From Epiperipatus broadwayi (lineage: Eukaryota > Onychophora > Udeonychophora > Euonychophora > Peripatidae), in the NCBI GenBank assembly GCA_028023455.1, contig JAQFVV010006221.1:3166989-3230988 (forward strand): a stretch of DNA of 64,000 nucleotides, in the 5' to 3' direction. Position numbers and translations under genes: made by a program. Shown piece after piece: positions 11,619 to 23,929 of the stretch. Position 1 is the first letter of the stretch, and the number at the start of each line of letters is the position of its first letter. The notes below the pieces were generated by a model. It saw only the letters and a list, made by a program, of their open reading frames with translations, was not told the origin of the DNA and did not search any database.

Positions 11619-12085
11619 TCTTAGCTTTGCTTATATATTCACGTAAGAAATACAAATTTTAATATATGTTTGATCAGGCTAAGACACTTTCTTTAAAAAA
11701 ATGGCAAGAAAAGAAAAATTAAAGAATCTCTTTAAATGATTTGTGATTCTTAAAGTATTAACATATTTAAAATTATTTGGGTATTAATGATCATTGGAAT
11801 TTGACTAGAATTTGTGAAGGAATAAAATATAAATTGTTTTTGTGTTATATTACATTGCGCTTAAGAAGTCTGCTTGGCATAAAAACTAGTAGGATTTTAT
11901 ATACGTAAATTAATATATATATATATTAATGAAATCAAGTCATATATCACCTGACCTATATAGCTTGCATTAGCAATATGTAATAAAAAAAGAGCGTACT
12001 AATAAACTCTAAACAAGCTTCTTATTATTACTTTTTTACGATAAATGCCACAAAAGAAAGCATTTGAAATCTTTATCTAGGATTG

Positions 12086-12145
12086 TACCCATCCTCAGAT
12101 CAGTTTTGAGCTATGACTTTCTTTAGTGAGGAGCTAAGACATTAC
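12086..12145 (-). ncRNA. Hammerhead ribozyme remnant (F2, minus)
   Basis: On the minus strand the core reads CUAAAGA and AAAAC instead of CUGAAGA and GAAAC. The cleavage triplet is AUC (12,100-12,098). Inner stem I, UCCUCA paired with UGAGGA, is perfect and replaces a G-U of sister copies by A-U. The core changes make cleavage unlikely. Confidence 0.5.
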
Positions 12146-12519
12146 ATTCAGAATATTAACTCAAGCAAAACATATTTCCAATTCACTATTAAGGAGATCT
12201 GAAATTTTCAGACATCTGTATGCCTTTAATTTCAGATATTCAATTGAAGAAGTTATATGGGCCTGAACTAAAGTCAATGACCCCATATATTCGTAGGCTT
12301 AGCAATTAAATATAGCGAAAGGAACTAAATTGTAATATTTAATAAAAATAAGACATATATTACATGACCTATATAGCTTGCATTACCAATATGTGATAAA
12401 CAAAGATCGTGCTTGAGTTAGTATTCTGAATTTAATGTCCTAGCTTGAAACCAATCTGGGAATGGGGACAAATTCTAGATAAAGATTTCAAATTCTTTCT
12501 ATTGTGGCATTTATAATAA

Positions 12520-12521
12520 AC

Positions 12522-12577
<56 letters not shown>

Positions 12578-12578
12578 C
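12520..12578 (+). repeat. (TAA)n microsatellite
   Basis: An uninterrupted run of AAT/TAA triplets, about 19 units. Confidence 0.95.
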
Positions 12579-12724
12579 AAAATAAAAGTCATAGATCACA
12601 TGACCCTATCTCTTAAGCTTGTAAGTTATAAAACAATGAGGATTGCCAATTCCTCTACAAGCTTTGTGATAAATGCTTAGCCAGAGCCAGCACTTAAAAT
12701 ATCTCTGTCAGGAATCCCTCCCCA

Positions 12725-12790
12725 AACCCCTGCCCATGGTTTCATGCTTTGGCACTCCTCAGAGAGGTGTCAGGGTAGGTGCAGACACTA
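12725..12790 (-). ncRNA. Hammerhead ribozyme remnant (F3, second copy)
   Basis: Minus-strand CUGAGGA (12,762-12,756) is followed by stem II GUGC-CAAA-GCAU, four pairs closed by a tetraloop, and then GAAAC (12,743-12,739). Inner stem I ACCUCU/AGGGGU has six pairs. The cleavage site is damaged (GGGC where the sister copy has GGUC). Confidence 0.6.
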
Positions 12791-13417
12791 GATCTAAAAA
12801 TACCAACCCAAAGCCAGCATTTAACTAAAAGTTATCTATTGAGTGGAAAATCTGAAATTTTCAGACATCTACATGTCTTCAAACCCAGCTATCCAACTCA
12901 AATAGCTATATGGGGCTGATAGATCTTCAGCCATACCATATAGTAGTAGTCTTAACAATTCATAAGACTTATGGCAGAGACTATAAATAGTCAAAATAAG
13001 AGTCATAGATCACATGACCTTATCTCTTAAGCTTGTAAGTTATAAAACAATGAGGATTGCCAATTCCTCTACAAGCTTTGTGATAAATACTTAGCCAGAG
13101 CCAGCACTTAAAATATCTCTTGTTTAGAACCACTAAAATGCCCTTTATTTATTACATATTGGTAATGCAAGCTATATAGATCATGTGATATATGACTTGG
13201 TTTTCATTAATATTATAATTTGGCTATTAAGGCTTTGACTATATTAAATTGCTAAGCCTACTAATATATGGTATCACTGTTTTTAGTTCAGGCCCATTAG
13301 CTTCTTCAGTCAAAGAGCTGAATTTGAAGACATACAAATGTCTGAAAATTTCAGATCTTCTTTTTAATAGTTAAGTATTAGATAAATGCTTGGCTTAAGT
13401 TAGTATTCTGAATATAA

Positions 13418-13475
13418 TGTCCTAGTTCCTCACTGAAGAGAGCCATAGCTTGAATCCAGTCTGGTGATGGGGACA
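13418..13475 (+). ncRNA. Hammerhead ribozyme (F2, plus)
   Basis: CUGAAGA is at 13,433-13,439. Stem II is GAGC-CAUA-GCUU (13,440-13,451). The GAAA position reads GAAU, and the GUC triplet is at 13,459-13,461. Outer stem I pairs UGUCCU (13,418-13,423) with GGGACA (13,470-13,475). Inner stem I pairs UCCUCA with UGGUGA with one mismatch. The sister piece at 12,436 carries GAAACC, showing that the family consensus is GAAA. The outer helix has a different sequence from F1 yet still pairs completely. Confidence 0.6.
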
Positions 13476-13757
13476 ATCCTAGATAAAGATTTCAGGTGCT
13501 TTCCCTTGTGGCATTTATCATAAAAAATAATAAGCTTGGTTAGAGCTACTAGCATGCACTTTATTTATTATATACATATATACAATTTGAAATGCCCTAT
13601 ATCTATAATGTTTCAGTCATACTCCCTCTTTAAATAAAGAATAACCTGAATTTTTGAAGCCCATTGAAAAGGATTTTATTTTCAATGAGCTGCAAAAATT
13701 CAGTTTATTCTTTATTTAACTGGAAAACAATATAACTATGGGCCTTTTCAAATGTTT

Positions 13758-13852
13758 TATATATATTTTTAATTAGAATTATGCATAGTTTATATATATA
13801 TATAATATATATTTTTAATTAGAATTATGCATAGTTTATATATATATATAAA
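13758..13852 (+). repeat. Short tandem duplication (two copies of about 45 bp)
   Basis: The block TTTTTAATTAGAATTATGCA plus flanking TA runs occurs twice in direct succession. Confidence 0.8.
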
Positions 13853-13861
13853 CCATTATAC

Positions 13862-14003
13862 AATTACAAATACCCAGTAACCCCTTTGTTTAAAAGTTTA
13901 TATCTTAATAATAACGAACTTCAAAATGATATCATTTTGAAGTTCGCTATTATTGAGATATAGACTTTTAAACAGAGGGGGTTACTGGATATTTGTATTT
14001 GTA
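13862..14003. repeat. Palindromic hairpin element, 140 bp
   Basis: The two arms are reverse complements with few mismatches around the centre AAAATGATATCATTTT (13,930/13,931). It looks like a foldback MITE and abuts the truncated 5' end of a LINE. Confidence 0.8.
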
Positions 14004-14985
14004 GCTAGAATTATATGAAAAGGAGTTTCAGTAGCAGGGTTAAGTAAAGGGGTATTAAATTACTTAGAAAAAGTTCAAAGGGAAGTATGAAGACATGCAT
14101 TGGATGCAGATGTATGGACAGCAAGGGAGGCAATTGAAGGAGAAATGGGATGGTCAAGTTTTCATATGAGAAATGCAAAAAGTAAAATGAAAGTGTTTGG
14201 TAGATTGCAGCTTATGGATAATAAAAGAATAGCCAAAATAGTATTTAATTGGGTTATGAGTAAAGGGCAGGCAACAAGATGGGTGAGAAAGGTAATTCGG
14301 TATGCAAAAGATTTGGATAGAGAATTTATATCAGTATATTTGTACAAAAGATGGGAAGATTGTGTTAGGAGGATTGTTGAGTGTTATAGCTGTAAGGAAT
14401 AAGATAAAAGAATAGATTTATTAATAAAGAATAGGGAGTTAGAGAGATGGAGAACTAGTATGGAGAGTAAAAAGATTTTAAATATATATAGAAATAAACA
14501 GAATATTAGGTGCGAGTTAATATATGATAATAGTAAGGAAAGTAGTTTATTGTTTAAGGCTCGAACAGGATCTTTAGCAACAAGAGAATATACATGGAAA
14601 TGGAAAAATATGGGTGATTTAGTCTGTAAATTATGTAAGGAAGGAATAGAAAATATTAGGCATCTGTTAATTGAATGTAAATGCTTGAAAACAGAAAGGG
14701 CACATATAATGAAGTTATGGAAAAATAAATATGAAAAAAGTGATTATACAGAAAGTAGATTATTGGTTTTTATGCTGGGTTTGGAAAAAGATAAGGAGGA
14801 TTTAGATATAAAGGATATAGAGTTAACAAAGATTATGTTGTGGAAATGGGATGGAGCAAAATATGGTAAAACTTAGACTGGGGAATGTAAAATTAAGTAG
14901 CTAACAAGTTTTTCTTGGTATAATTGTTGAGAGATTCTTGATTTCGTTTAAGAAGAAGCTACATCACATCACATATAATGGTTTA
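14004..14985 (+). pseudogene. LINE 3' end (family L-A, copy 1), 5'-truncated
   Basis: The coding remnant reads through 14,100-14,402 and 14,460-14,876. It carries GWSSFHMRNAKSKMK, RWVRKVIRYAKDLD and a zinc-finger-like C-x2-C...H-x4-C block (CKLCKEGIENIRHLLIEC). Such C-terminal regions follow the reverse transcriptase in several non-LTR retrotransposon clades. In-frame stops occur at about 14,086 and 14,400-14,402, where the second copy at 36.3-37.5 kb has sense codons. The stop at 14,874 is followed by about 75 bp of 3' UTR and the tail ACATCACATCACAT. The element is dead. The RT itself is absent. Confidence 0.75.
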
Positions 14986-17930
14986 TATATTTGTATAATT
15001 ATTTCAGTTAGTGTTAACAGTAACTTTCTTTTCATATATATATATATATATATTGTAACAGAAGAAAAATCTAGAAAAATTTCATTTTCATATCGCTCCT
15101 CATTGGGCAGCTATTTATAATGGATCGATTGTTTTAGATCAATTAATTATAACTATATAATTCATTTATACCCCAATTGGGCATACTTTTCATAACAGTA
15201 CAAGACTTTGCCTCATCAATTGCATGACCAACCTATTATGTTGGTCACCATTTTATGACAGAAATTGGTTTAGATGAAATTATTTTGCAAATAACTAACT
15301 AATGTTCATCAAGTTCTCAGTCAGGAAAACCGATTTGTACTTAACTATTTTACTCTCTACGCACCAATAGGCTATCTGAACCTAGATAAAATCACATTGG
15401 ATGCTTACTAATAATGGTAATTAGTTTGAACCTCAGTTGGTACACTATCTATAACAATATGTAGGATTTCCATTTTATAACTGTATATTGTTTGCACCTG
15501 TTTTAATGGTAACTCATCCTCATTATTCCATAATTGTGCAGACAAATTCTTATACAAACTCTAAGACAAATTCTTATACAAATTCTCATATAGATCATAT
15601 TTAATTGCTCAACATTATCAATTTTTTAAATGCTCATATTTAATAATAATAACACTATAGTTTTTCAAACTCATATTAATAATATAATAAGTTTTACTAG
15701 CTCATATTTAACACTATAACATTCACTAAATCTTTAGAGATCATCATTGGTAGTCATATCCCTTATGCTAGCTCACAAACAACAAACAAACAAAATAAAA
15801 ACCATCATTTGTACAAACATTTAATCTATTTACCTAAATTATTTACCAATTAATAAAATGATGGCGGTGGTAATGATATTTTCAACAACAGCTTTATACT
15901 TAACTCACAACTAACACAAATCATGTCTTTTATCAATCTATAAGGGATGAAACCTTATACCAACTCTCCATCTCCCAATAAATACTCTAACGACAATGGG
16001 TTAATATGTATGGTCTCCATAAGTAATATTATGTAGTTTTCTAATATTTTCAATTATGTATTAAAATATTATTACACCTGCAAATTCTGTTTATGATTGG
16101 AATTGCCCAATGATGATGATGACAACTATTTTTTACAAGAAAGATCATCGACTTTAAGAAACATATAAATCTCTTTAATAAGAAAAATTAAATTTTATTA
16201 TTGGTTAGTCATCAATATACAAACAAAATTTTATATAATTAATAAAAAAAAAAATAGTTATATTTACTAATTATCGATAATATTAACTATAATTCTTCTC
16301 TCCCCCCCCCCCCAATTTAATTTAAACTCAATAGTTAATAGCCATAATATACATGAAGGTTAATGCATTTAGTAAGGTAAAGATATCACAAATCATTGAA
16401 AACTTAGATTTCGTAAATAAACACCCGATGCACGCACATGCTCGCATATAAATTTTATGCTTATAATCTTAAAAACAATAATCAAGAAATAGGTAGACAA
16501 AAATTTACTTAAATTATAAATTTAAAAAGAAATCCGCTTCAAATTATAATCCTTGTTCATCTTAATTCCCATTAAGTTAGGCTACTAATTAACTAAATTT
16601 ATTTCTCACTATCATACACTTCTATCCCCGTTCTCTTTCTAAAATTTGAGCATTCATACAGCATACTTATCCAAGCATACAGATAGTACTGTGTGTGTGT
16701 GTTTCCCACCATCAATAAATCTTGTATTTAACCTGTACATATAATAAGAATGATATCTAAACAATATTTTCTCTTTTCATGATACCAAAATTAAGAAATA
16801 ATAAAGAGAAACATTTTATAAAAAATATATACATATAAAAATGATTACATATAATGATTATAGCAAAATAAATAATCTTGATATGGTCAATATTCATCAT
16901 TAGCAAAACCTCCCCTTGTTAAATAAATTATACTTATTGAAATGATTTGGAGAGAGAAAATGGACATAATAAAAAAATGTTGAGAGTTATTAAGAAAGTT
17001 TATATTACCAGACATTTCTTCTATTTCCATAGAAATTGTTTCAGTTAGTTTAATGAATTTTCACTCCAAGCAAGGTTTGTTAAAGATTAAAATTTTGAAT
17101 TCAGCCACATTCCATTGTTTAATACACATAGATATATTAATTACAATAGTTTACTGGAAAAGTTCTGTGTTAAACTTAGGTTTATAATCATTCTTTCTGG
17201 TTTATTGCAATGATGATGATGTTATTACACATACTGCATTTCTTTAAGGACACTACTTTAGTATTGTAATGGGTTCATTTTCTTCTTTTTCTTTCTATTT
17301 GTAGGCATGCTAATAAACAAATTTATATATTTCTTCTCTTGATATATTTCTAGCATTTTACTTTATGTTTTATTGGAATTCACCAATGGCAGAGGTGAAG
17401 CAATAGCATGGTTCAGAGATCAGCCATAAGATGTTTCTTGATTTTATTCTCTATTTAAATTTTCAGATGTGCTAGAGTTCTTTGGGAACTAAAAGGCATC
17501 CTCAACAAAATATCATTTCTAGCCCTGCATTCCGCTGTAGAATCCTTCAAAATATGTGTTGGTTCCAAGAAGCAATAACACTTATCAATTTTCTCTAAAT
17601 CTTTTTTTCAGACTATATATTGAAATGATAAATCTGATTCAGATTTGCCGTTTCATGGTCTGACCCACCTAATTATTTATTTACTAACATTTGCTTTTTT
17701 TTTATTATTCTAAAAAAATATTTTAACATTTTGTAACCATCCTGAATCAATCCTAAAATTTATTTTGGATCGTATAATTATACTAACACACTGTTATTCT
17801 ATTTATTATAACAACAACAACAACAAAAAAAATTCAAATAACTTTGAATTTTTTTATATAGTTTAGATATATATGTTTAAAATGTTTTATTTTTTTTCAG
17901 TATAAGAATCCAAGATGGCCTTTTTGAAAA
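14986..17930. other. AT-rich non-coding stretch with simple repeats
   Basis: Contains (TA)n at about 15,036-15,054, a short tandem repeat at 15,540-15,590 and a C run of about 12 at 16,302-16,313. No convincing gene was seen. Confidence 0.5.
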
Positions 17931-17934
17931 GATT

Positions 17935-18420
17935 TGTACCTCGATAAGAAGTTTAAAATAAATGTTTAAATTAAAAGCATAGATAAATTACCAAAATCCA
18001 TTCACTGTGGAATCTCTATTCATTAATTAGTAGGGATTCTACATTGTTATCTAAATTAAAAACTAATATAAAATTAGATTGAAATATATTAATCCTTATC
18101 GAGGTACAAACTTTCTAAAATTAGAATAAAAACAATTGCTATTGTTTTCTAAAAGATCACCTGAGGCAGCAGGAAGTAATAGATAGAGAGTGACCAGAGA
18201 CCAGACAGAGAGTGCCCAGAGAAAGAACAGACAGAGTGTTGTAGAAAGCATGCTATGATGATCAAGGAGTAAAAAGGGTAAATCGCTGCCCTTTCCTTCC
18301 TGAGACCTGAAATCTTCCATTATGTTGCTGCCAGAACCTGCCTTCAAATGCTACCAGCCATCAACATTCGCCCGTGAACTCATACCGGGGAGCTTGAATC
18401 CTGTAGTCAAGATTTTAAAA
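17935..18420 (-). other. GC-elevated block with an unidentified 83-codon ORF
   Basis: The minus-strand ORF at 18,096-18,347 encodes a peptide with a strongly hydrophobic stretch (LSTTLCLFFLWALSVWSL) that could be a membrane helix or signal anchor. I do not recognise it. The block is markedly richer in G+C than its surroundings. Its lower edge contains a short inverted repeat (TTGTACCTCGATAAG at about 17,936-17,950 against CTTATCGAGGTACAA at 18,097-18,111), so it may be an unrecognised mobile element rather than an exon. Confidence 0.25.
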
Positions 18421-18649
18421 ATTATCATTAGAATATAAATGTAGGTTCATAAAGCTTAAAAAGAAATGTCAAAAGTTAATGTTATTAAGAATCTCTTTAA
18501 CCTTTTCTTTTAAATTATTTATAATGGTTTTTTTTTTGCTTTTTAATAACTCAAGCTCACAATAATTTTAAATATTTTAATTGTTGACTATGAATTTATT
18601 TATTTGTTTTATATTAATTTTTAGCATGAGATTATTTCATGCTTTGATT

Positions 18650-20700
18650 TTTTTTTTGTATTTTGACAAGCTTCACTCGCGGGGGCTCAGAGTAATTTGC
18701 TAAGAGAGCAAATTATGTTTTATTAGAGGGAGTTCGGAAAAGAACGATTTAATTTTAAAATAAAATAATTTTGATCTATTTTTATTTCACAAGTGAAGTT
18801 ATGTCGAATATATATATTTCAAAATAAACATGCCGTAATTTCTTTAAACAGTTTTATTATAGGTTTCCCAGAATGGGATGCCATTATTTTATATTTCTGC
18901 AATTCAAAAACAGAATAAAATATATTATAGATTTTGACCTAGTAACAGTGCCGCTGGATAGCGTCAGTCAATTATCATGCATTTTTTTTAAGTTAGGAAA
19001 GAGGGAAAGGGGGATTTTTTTTTTTGAGAATTAAATTCCCTTATTTCTACATGTATGTTTTTTCTTGTAGGTTAAATATTTATATAAAGTAGTTGTTTAC
19101 GCAGGTTGTTCTCTATGCAGTATTAGATCATTTTAAGGCTATTTAATTATAACCAGTTCCTATTTAATAATTATAATATCTCGGGTTAATAAAGAATGCT
19201 TGGAGTCTCATGAACAGACCTAAAACAGTCATAGATTTGGTGATTTGGAGTTAGCTTCCGTTTTTCGCATACGCCTGTGAATCGGACAGCGGTTTTGAGA
19301 TAGAGTTGATTTGTCAGCAGAATTCGTAGAGGCGAATATGAGGGCTCTCCGTAAGTCCTATCTCCTATCGATATATGGACACGACATGTGGACGTATCGA
19401 TTTCCCTTTCTATTCTTCGTTGGAAAAGGCATACGAGTGTCCGTAATCCGGCTCGTATTTTCTTACTCACGTTTCTTCTCTCCTTTGCATTCGTATATTT
19501 ATTAACCCAACATTGTTTTGCTTTTATTTTGCCTATCTAATACGTAAGTCATAGGGAAATGATTCTACTGAAAGGATCTTTGACCTGAGTAATCGACTCT
19601 TTTGTTCGTTTGCGTAATTAGTTAAAATCGTTTGGTTTTGGCTAATTCACTTATATAATTCTTATAGGTTTGATTTTAGTTGTAAGTCCAACTAAAGTGA
19701 CTTGTTTGCTTTGATAATTGACTGATATATTTTTTGTTTATTATAATCGCTTACAGTTTTAAAGTTATTTATAAGCTATGCCAGCAAGGTCCACTAATGT
19801 CATAAAACATTAGTTATTAAAAATCCAAATTATTAATTTTATAAAGAGAAATAAAATCATTTTTTTTCTTTTATATATTAGTGGAGTAAGACGTCAAATT
19901 AGTCTTACTACAATCGTCTATTTCATTCATATCTTTTTCAATAAAAATGTTTTTTTTTTTAAAATCTTATATAAAGAATTCATTAAAATAGTTATCCTTA
20001 TATATATGTGCATGAGGCAGATGTTTAAAACTATCGCTATATTATAAGCTTGTAATAAATGTGCACGGGGAATTTTGAAATCCGTGGTCATTTAATTATG
20101 AAATAATTTTTGCTATTAAAAAAAAAAAAAGAGAGAGAATAAATGTAAACAAAATTAAAGATGTATAAACTTAACAAAATAAATTGTACAAACCCAATAA
20201 TGTCAGGAACTCATCTAATTATGAAGTTAATTTAAAAATTGTATTTTTTTTTTTTTTTTGAGCTTGAGTTTAAACTAATGTAAAATGTCCAATGATTTTA
20301 AATATATATATAACTAAAACAAACTTCCAGTGTTCTCGAATCATTTTATTTACTTTTATTTTAAATAAATTTTGATTTTTAAACATACCTATCAACCAAT
20401 CACCCAAGTTCTCATTTAAATATAATAAAATCGAATCTCATGCTTTAAGACCCAGCTGCCGGCACAGTGAAAATAAAGAAATTCGATCGTATCGTCGAGA
20501 AAGGCTATTGATTAGATCTTTGACCTGGGGATATAGGTAAATAGGGCAGAATTCACGATGTACCTGATTTATCTATCTTGTACATGGTCGGACTCGAGGT
20601 GATTTACCTGTATTCAGATGTTTGTTGGATCGATGTGTGTTTTTCGACCGGTACAATATGTATTGGCTTTTTAATGGTATCATACACAGCTATGTGGACA
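18650..20700. promoter_or_regulatory. CpG-enriched stretch, possible regulatory region
   Basis: CpG dinucleotides are rare in the rest of the window but recur here (for example CTCGCGGGGGCTC at 18,676, CCGGCTCG at 19,448, GATCGTATCGTCG at 20,485). Two copies of the motif GATCTTTGACCTG occur at about 19,576 and 20,515. That motif contains AGGTCA and a TCF-like CTTTGA. No exon could be identified, and the ORFs at 19,186-19,505 overlap on both strands and match nothing known to me. The regulatory assignment is inference only. Confidence 0.25.
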
Positions 20701-20899
20701 CCTGGTTATCAATAAAATGTTTTTTAGCTGTACAAATGTGATATAATTATCTGATCACTTTGATCTTTTCCTTTATCTTTCTTCAAAATTTGTTCTTTGG
20801 GTGAACTAAAATGATCATCAGTCCTTTTTAATTTTAAACTGCCTACTAATGAGTGGCTTTTTTACTCCCAGTTTTCTAACACTGAAGTTATCTTAAAAT

Positions 20900-21340
20900 T
20901 TACTTTATCTTTCTCTCTCAATTTTAGCACTAGATTTAGATCTTTACAATTGAACTTTTTATCTTTTTTTAACATATTGACCATCTCCCTCTCTTTTTTT
21001 ATCATATTTTAAATATTTTTATTACCACAAACAAATTAATGTTTATTTTAATAAATTTATATTGTTGTTATTGACCTAGATGTTTTGATTTATCACTGCA
21101 TGAATCATTATAAAACTATTTTATCTTGTTAATAGTCCATTCCATGTTATATCTCACTATCAAGTAAAACATTATTTAATAAATTTTCTCTTCTTTGCCA
21201 ATCAAAAGCATTCATGATGGACCCATGAGTTCCCTTTTTATAAGTTTATGAGTCCATTGTATATGTAGACATAAACTATTATAAAGTCATTTGTGATCAA
21301 CTCTTTATTTATTAGTTACATTTTAAATTGCCTAAATATG
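20900..21340. repeat. Diverged interspersed repeat (F6), also at 50.2-50.5 kb
   Basis: Segments such as TTATAAGTTTATGAGTCCAT here and TTATAAATTCATGAGTCTAT near 50,470 align, as do the preceding 'AAACTTATATTGTT'-like blocks. This is an old low-identity repeat of unknown type. Confidence 0.35.
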
Positions 21341-21540
21341 ATATTGATTGTCAAATATATAATACATAAGTGGAGAAAACCACTTGATTTATAATTATAT
21401 GAAGTTGCCCAGATATATGATGCATTTACAAGTCACCTAGCTATGCTGTTATAATATTTTTATTACATTTGTGGTTATCTAATCTTAGGGCATTTACTGA
21501 TAGTTAGATCCATTTATGATATTACTTGTCTAGTGTGATG

Positions 21541-22475
21541 TAATGAGACTGATGAAGTGAATATAGAAAGTGGAGTTAGGCAAGGATGTAGTATGTCACC
21601 TGTTTTGTTTAATATTTATTTAGAAGATATGCTAAATAATTATTTGGACTATGGAGGAGCAAATGTTGGAGGGAGAGTAATAAAGTGTATAAGATTTGCA
21701 GATGATATGGCTCTTATTGCTGAGGAAGAAAAGGATCTTCAGAATATGTTGAATAAATTGGAAGAAGGATGTATGGCATATGGAATGAAGATTAATATTG
21801 AAAAGACTAAGTGTTTATGGATAGGGAGAGATGCAAAAAGACTGCAAATTGGAATCCATGATGACATGGTGCAGCAGGTGAAGGGATTTAGATATTTGGG
21901 TTGTTGGTTGAGTGAGGATGGAAGAAGTGAACATGAAGTTAAAAGAAGAATAGCATTGGCAAAGATGACATTTGTAAAAAGAAAGAAAATATTTTGTGGA
22001 CCTATGGAAAGAGAATTAAGGAAAAGATTAATTAAATGTTATGTGTGGAGTGTATTAATGTATGGTTGTGAGACATGGACATTGAGTAATAGAATTAAGA
22101 GACGACTGGAAGCTTTTGAGATGTGGACATGGAGAAAAATGGAAAAAATCAGTTGGGTGAATAAAATAACAAAAGAAGTTTTGAAAAGAGTTAATGAGGA
22201 AAGAAGATTGATTAAAAGTATCAAAGAGAGAAAGAGAAACTGGATTGGACATATACTAAGAAAAGATTATAGTTTAATGAAAGATGTTTTGGAAGGAATG
22301 GTGAGTGGAAATAAAAAGAAAGGACAGAAGAGATTGACATTATTGGATGATATACGAGATGGAAGGGGTTACGTAGAATTGAGGAAGTGGGCAAGGAAGA
22401 GAATGGAATGGATGAACTGATGTAGTGACTACTCTCTGGACCTGTCTATTGGACAGACTACTATTGATTGATTGA
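21541..22475 (+). pseudogene. LINE reverse transcriptase 3' half, RTE-like, 5'-truncated
   Basis: An uninterrupted 287-codon frame runs to the stop at 22,418-22,420. It shows RT block GVRQGCSMSPVLFN, the catalytic block IRFADDMALI, INIEKTKCL, FRYLGCWLSEDG and LMYGCETWTL. A C-terminal basic region with WIGHILRKD follows. The endonuclease and the first RT blocks are missing, so it is a 5'-truncated insertion. A short 3' UTR ends in TATTGATTGATTGA. The frame is intact, with no internal stops, which suggests a fairly recent insertion. The clade call (RTE/CR1-type) is from motif style only. Confidence 0.8.
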
Positions 22476-22986
22476 GTGTGATGAGCAGTCTATTATATTT
22501 TATTATGTATTATAAATTTTGGATTGTCAAAAGGGACATATTTATTTATGAGATAGTACTAAGCTATTCAGAACAGTTATTTTCATTTTTTATTTTATCT
22601 TTTATTTTTATTTTATTCATTATTAGAATATTTTTCTTTACATATGGCTCCTCAACATGGTCCTGAGCATTGATCCATGACCCATGTGACAGATTTAGAG
22701 TTGTAAAGTAATAAATAGATGGAATTAAAGTATTTGATTAATGATCACAATTAATATCAGCTATTTTTATATATACTGGTATTGGATTAAAATGATTGAT
22801 GACTGCATAAATAATAATTTTAAATTTGTAGTTGTACTTTGTTAAACATTTGAATTCAGAGTGAATTATCAAATTGTTTTTTAAAAATTAACATAACAGT
22901 ACATGAGTTGAAAAATGATGAGGTTATAAAGGGCTTTATAAATAAAACATTTTATAAATATGCCAAAAGGGGCATGTGAAGACAAA

Positions 22987-23127
22987 GTACCAGATGATGA
23001 GTCAAGCGTTGTTAGCTGAGAGGTCAGCACAGCCACCTTGCAAGCAAGCAGTTGGTTGCAGATGGTTGTTGTGGGTTCGCCTTCCAACTGATGCTATGAC
23101 ATATGGGAAAAAGGTACCAGATGATGA
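22987..23127 (+). mobile_element. tRNA-derived SINE (S1) with perfect 14-bp target duplication
   Basis: The element occupies 23,001-23,113 and is bracketed by GTACCAGATGATGA at 22,987-23,000 and 23,114-23,127. It begins GTCAAGCGTTGTTAGC, has B box GTGGGTTCGCCTTCC, the 3' block ATGCTATGACATATGG and a short A tail. The duplication and tail are hallmarks of LINE-mediated retroposition and define the SINE ends exactly (about 113 bp). Confidence 0.9.
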
Positions 23128-23929
23128 TGATGCCTAGACTTTTCATGTAATAATAAAATTAAGAAATTGTGATTTTAAAAGCACCAGAGGTGTGCTCTAT
23201 GTTAGTAAAATTCCAAAGAAATGTGAAATTATTACTAATAAGAATTATTAAGTTCTCCTCCTGAAGCAATTGTAAGATAAATAATGAAAAGTATTTGAAG
23301 CTAACTTATTTAGTGAAGTTATTGTATCTTAGTTATTTTGGAAAATAGATAGAAAAAATTAGTTTTTATTGTTTGAATCTGTTAATAATAGCATAATGCA
23401 AAGTCTTTTGAACATGGTCTTGCAATCTTTGCTATGTTGTACACAATATAAGTTAAACATTTCAAAAATATTAGTAATAGTATGTTAGTTTGGTATAACA
23501 ATGTGTGGTAGGTAAACTAATCACTAATGATAATGATAATATTGTAGTATTTATATTAAAGAATTGTGTTACATGAATTAAAATGTGTATTAGTACAGGT
23601 TTAATTAAGTTGCAGGGTTCAGCATATAAAGCATGGTAGAGGGAAAAAAGTAATCATTTCATTTGGTCTGAGATATTAAATTGAGGAGGAAAATCACATT
23701 CCATCCTTTCTAAATTAATAATTATAAATAAAAATAAATTATGGAAAATGAAAGAGTTACATAGGTTAGTTCAGAAAAGAGTTCAGTGAAATCTCTATCA
23801 TACCAAAAACTGATAAAATGAATATATAGTGACAATGCTAACAAGTTTAATGAGTGAAATAAAGCAAAATGAAAAAAATGTGAACAAAGTTGAGAAAAAT
23901 TATCAAGAGATTTAATGAATAAGATTGAT

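Larger units (their letters stand above)
11935..13545. repeat. F2/F3 hammerhead repeat complex, nested and inverted
   Basis: Four blocks are recognisable. An F2 unit in minus sense runs from 11,935 to 12,412, with period about 418 bp from the repeated TGACCTATATAGCTTGCATT. A plus-sense F2 piece occupies 12,413-12,520. F3 in minus sense fills 12,585-13,125, with period about 413 bp from the repeated GATCACATGACC. F2 in plus sense fills 13,130-13,545. F2 and F3 align across their bodies (for example TCTGAAATTTTCAGACATCT) and are diverged subfamilies of one element. Neither encodes protein. A (TAA)n microsatellite separates the second and third blocks. Confidence 0.75.

Noticed and set aside
19186-19505. 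Overlapping 94- and 64-codon ORFs on opposite strands as genes
   Set aside because: No homology I can recognise, mutual overlap, and composition explained by the CpG-rich stretch.
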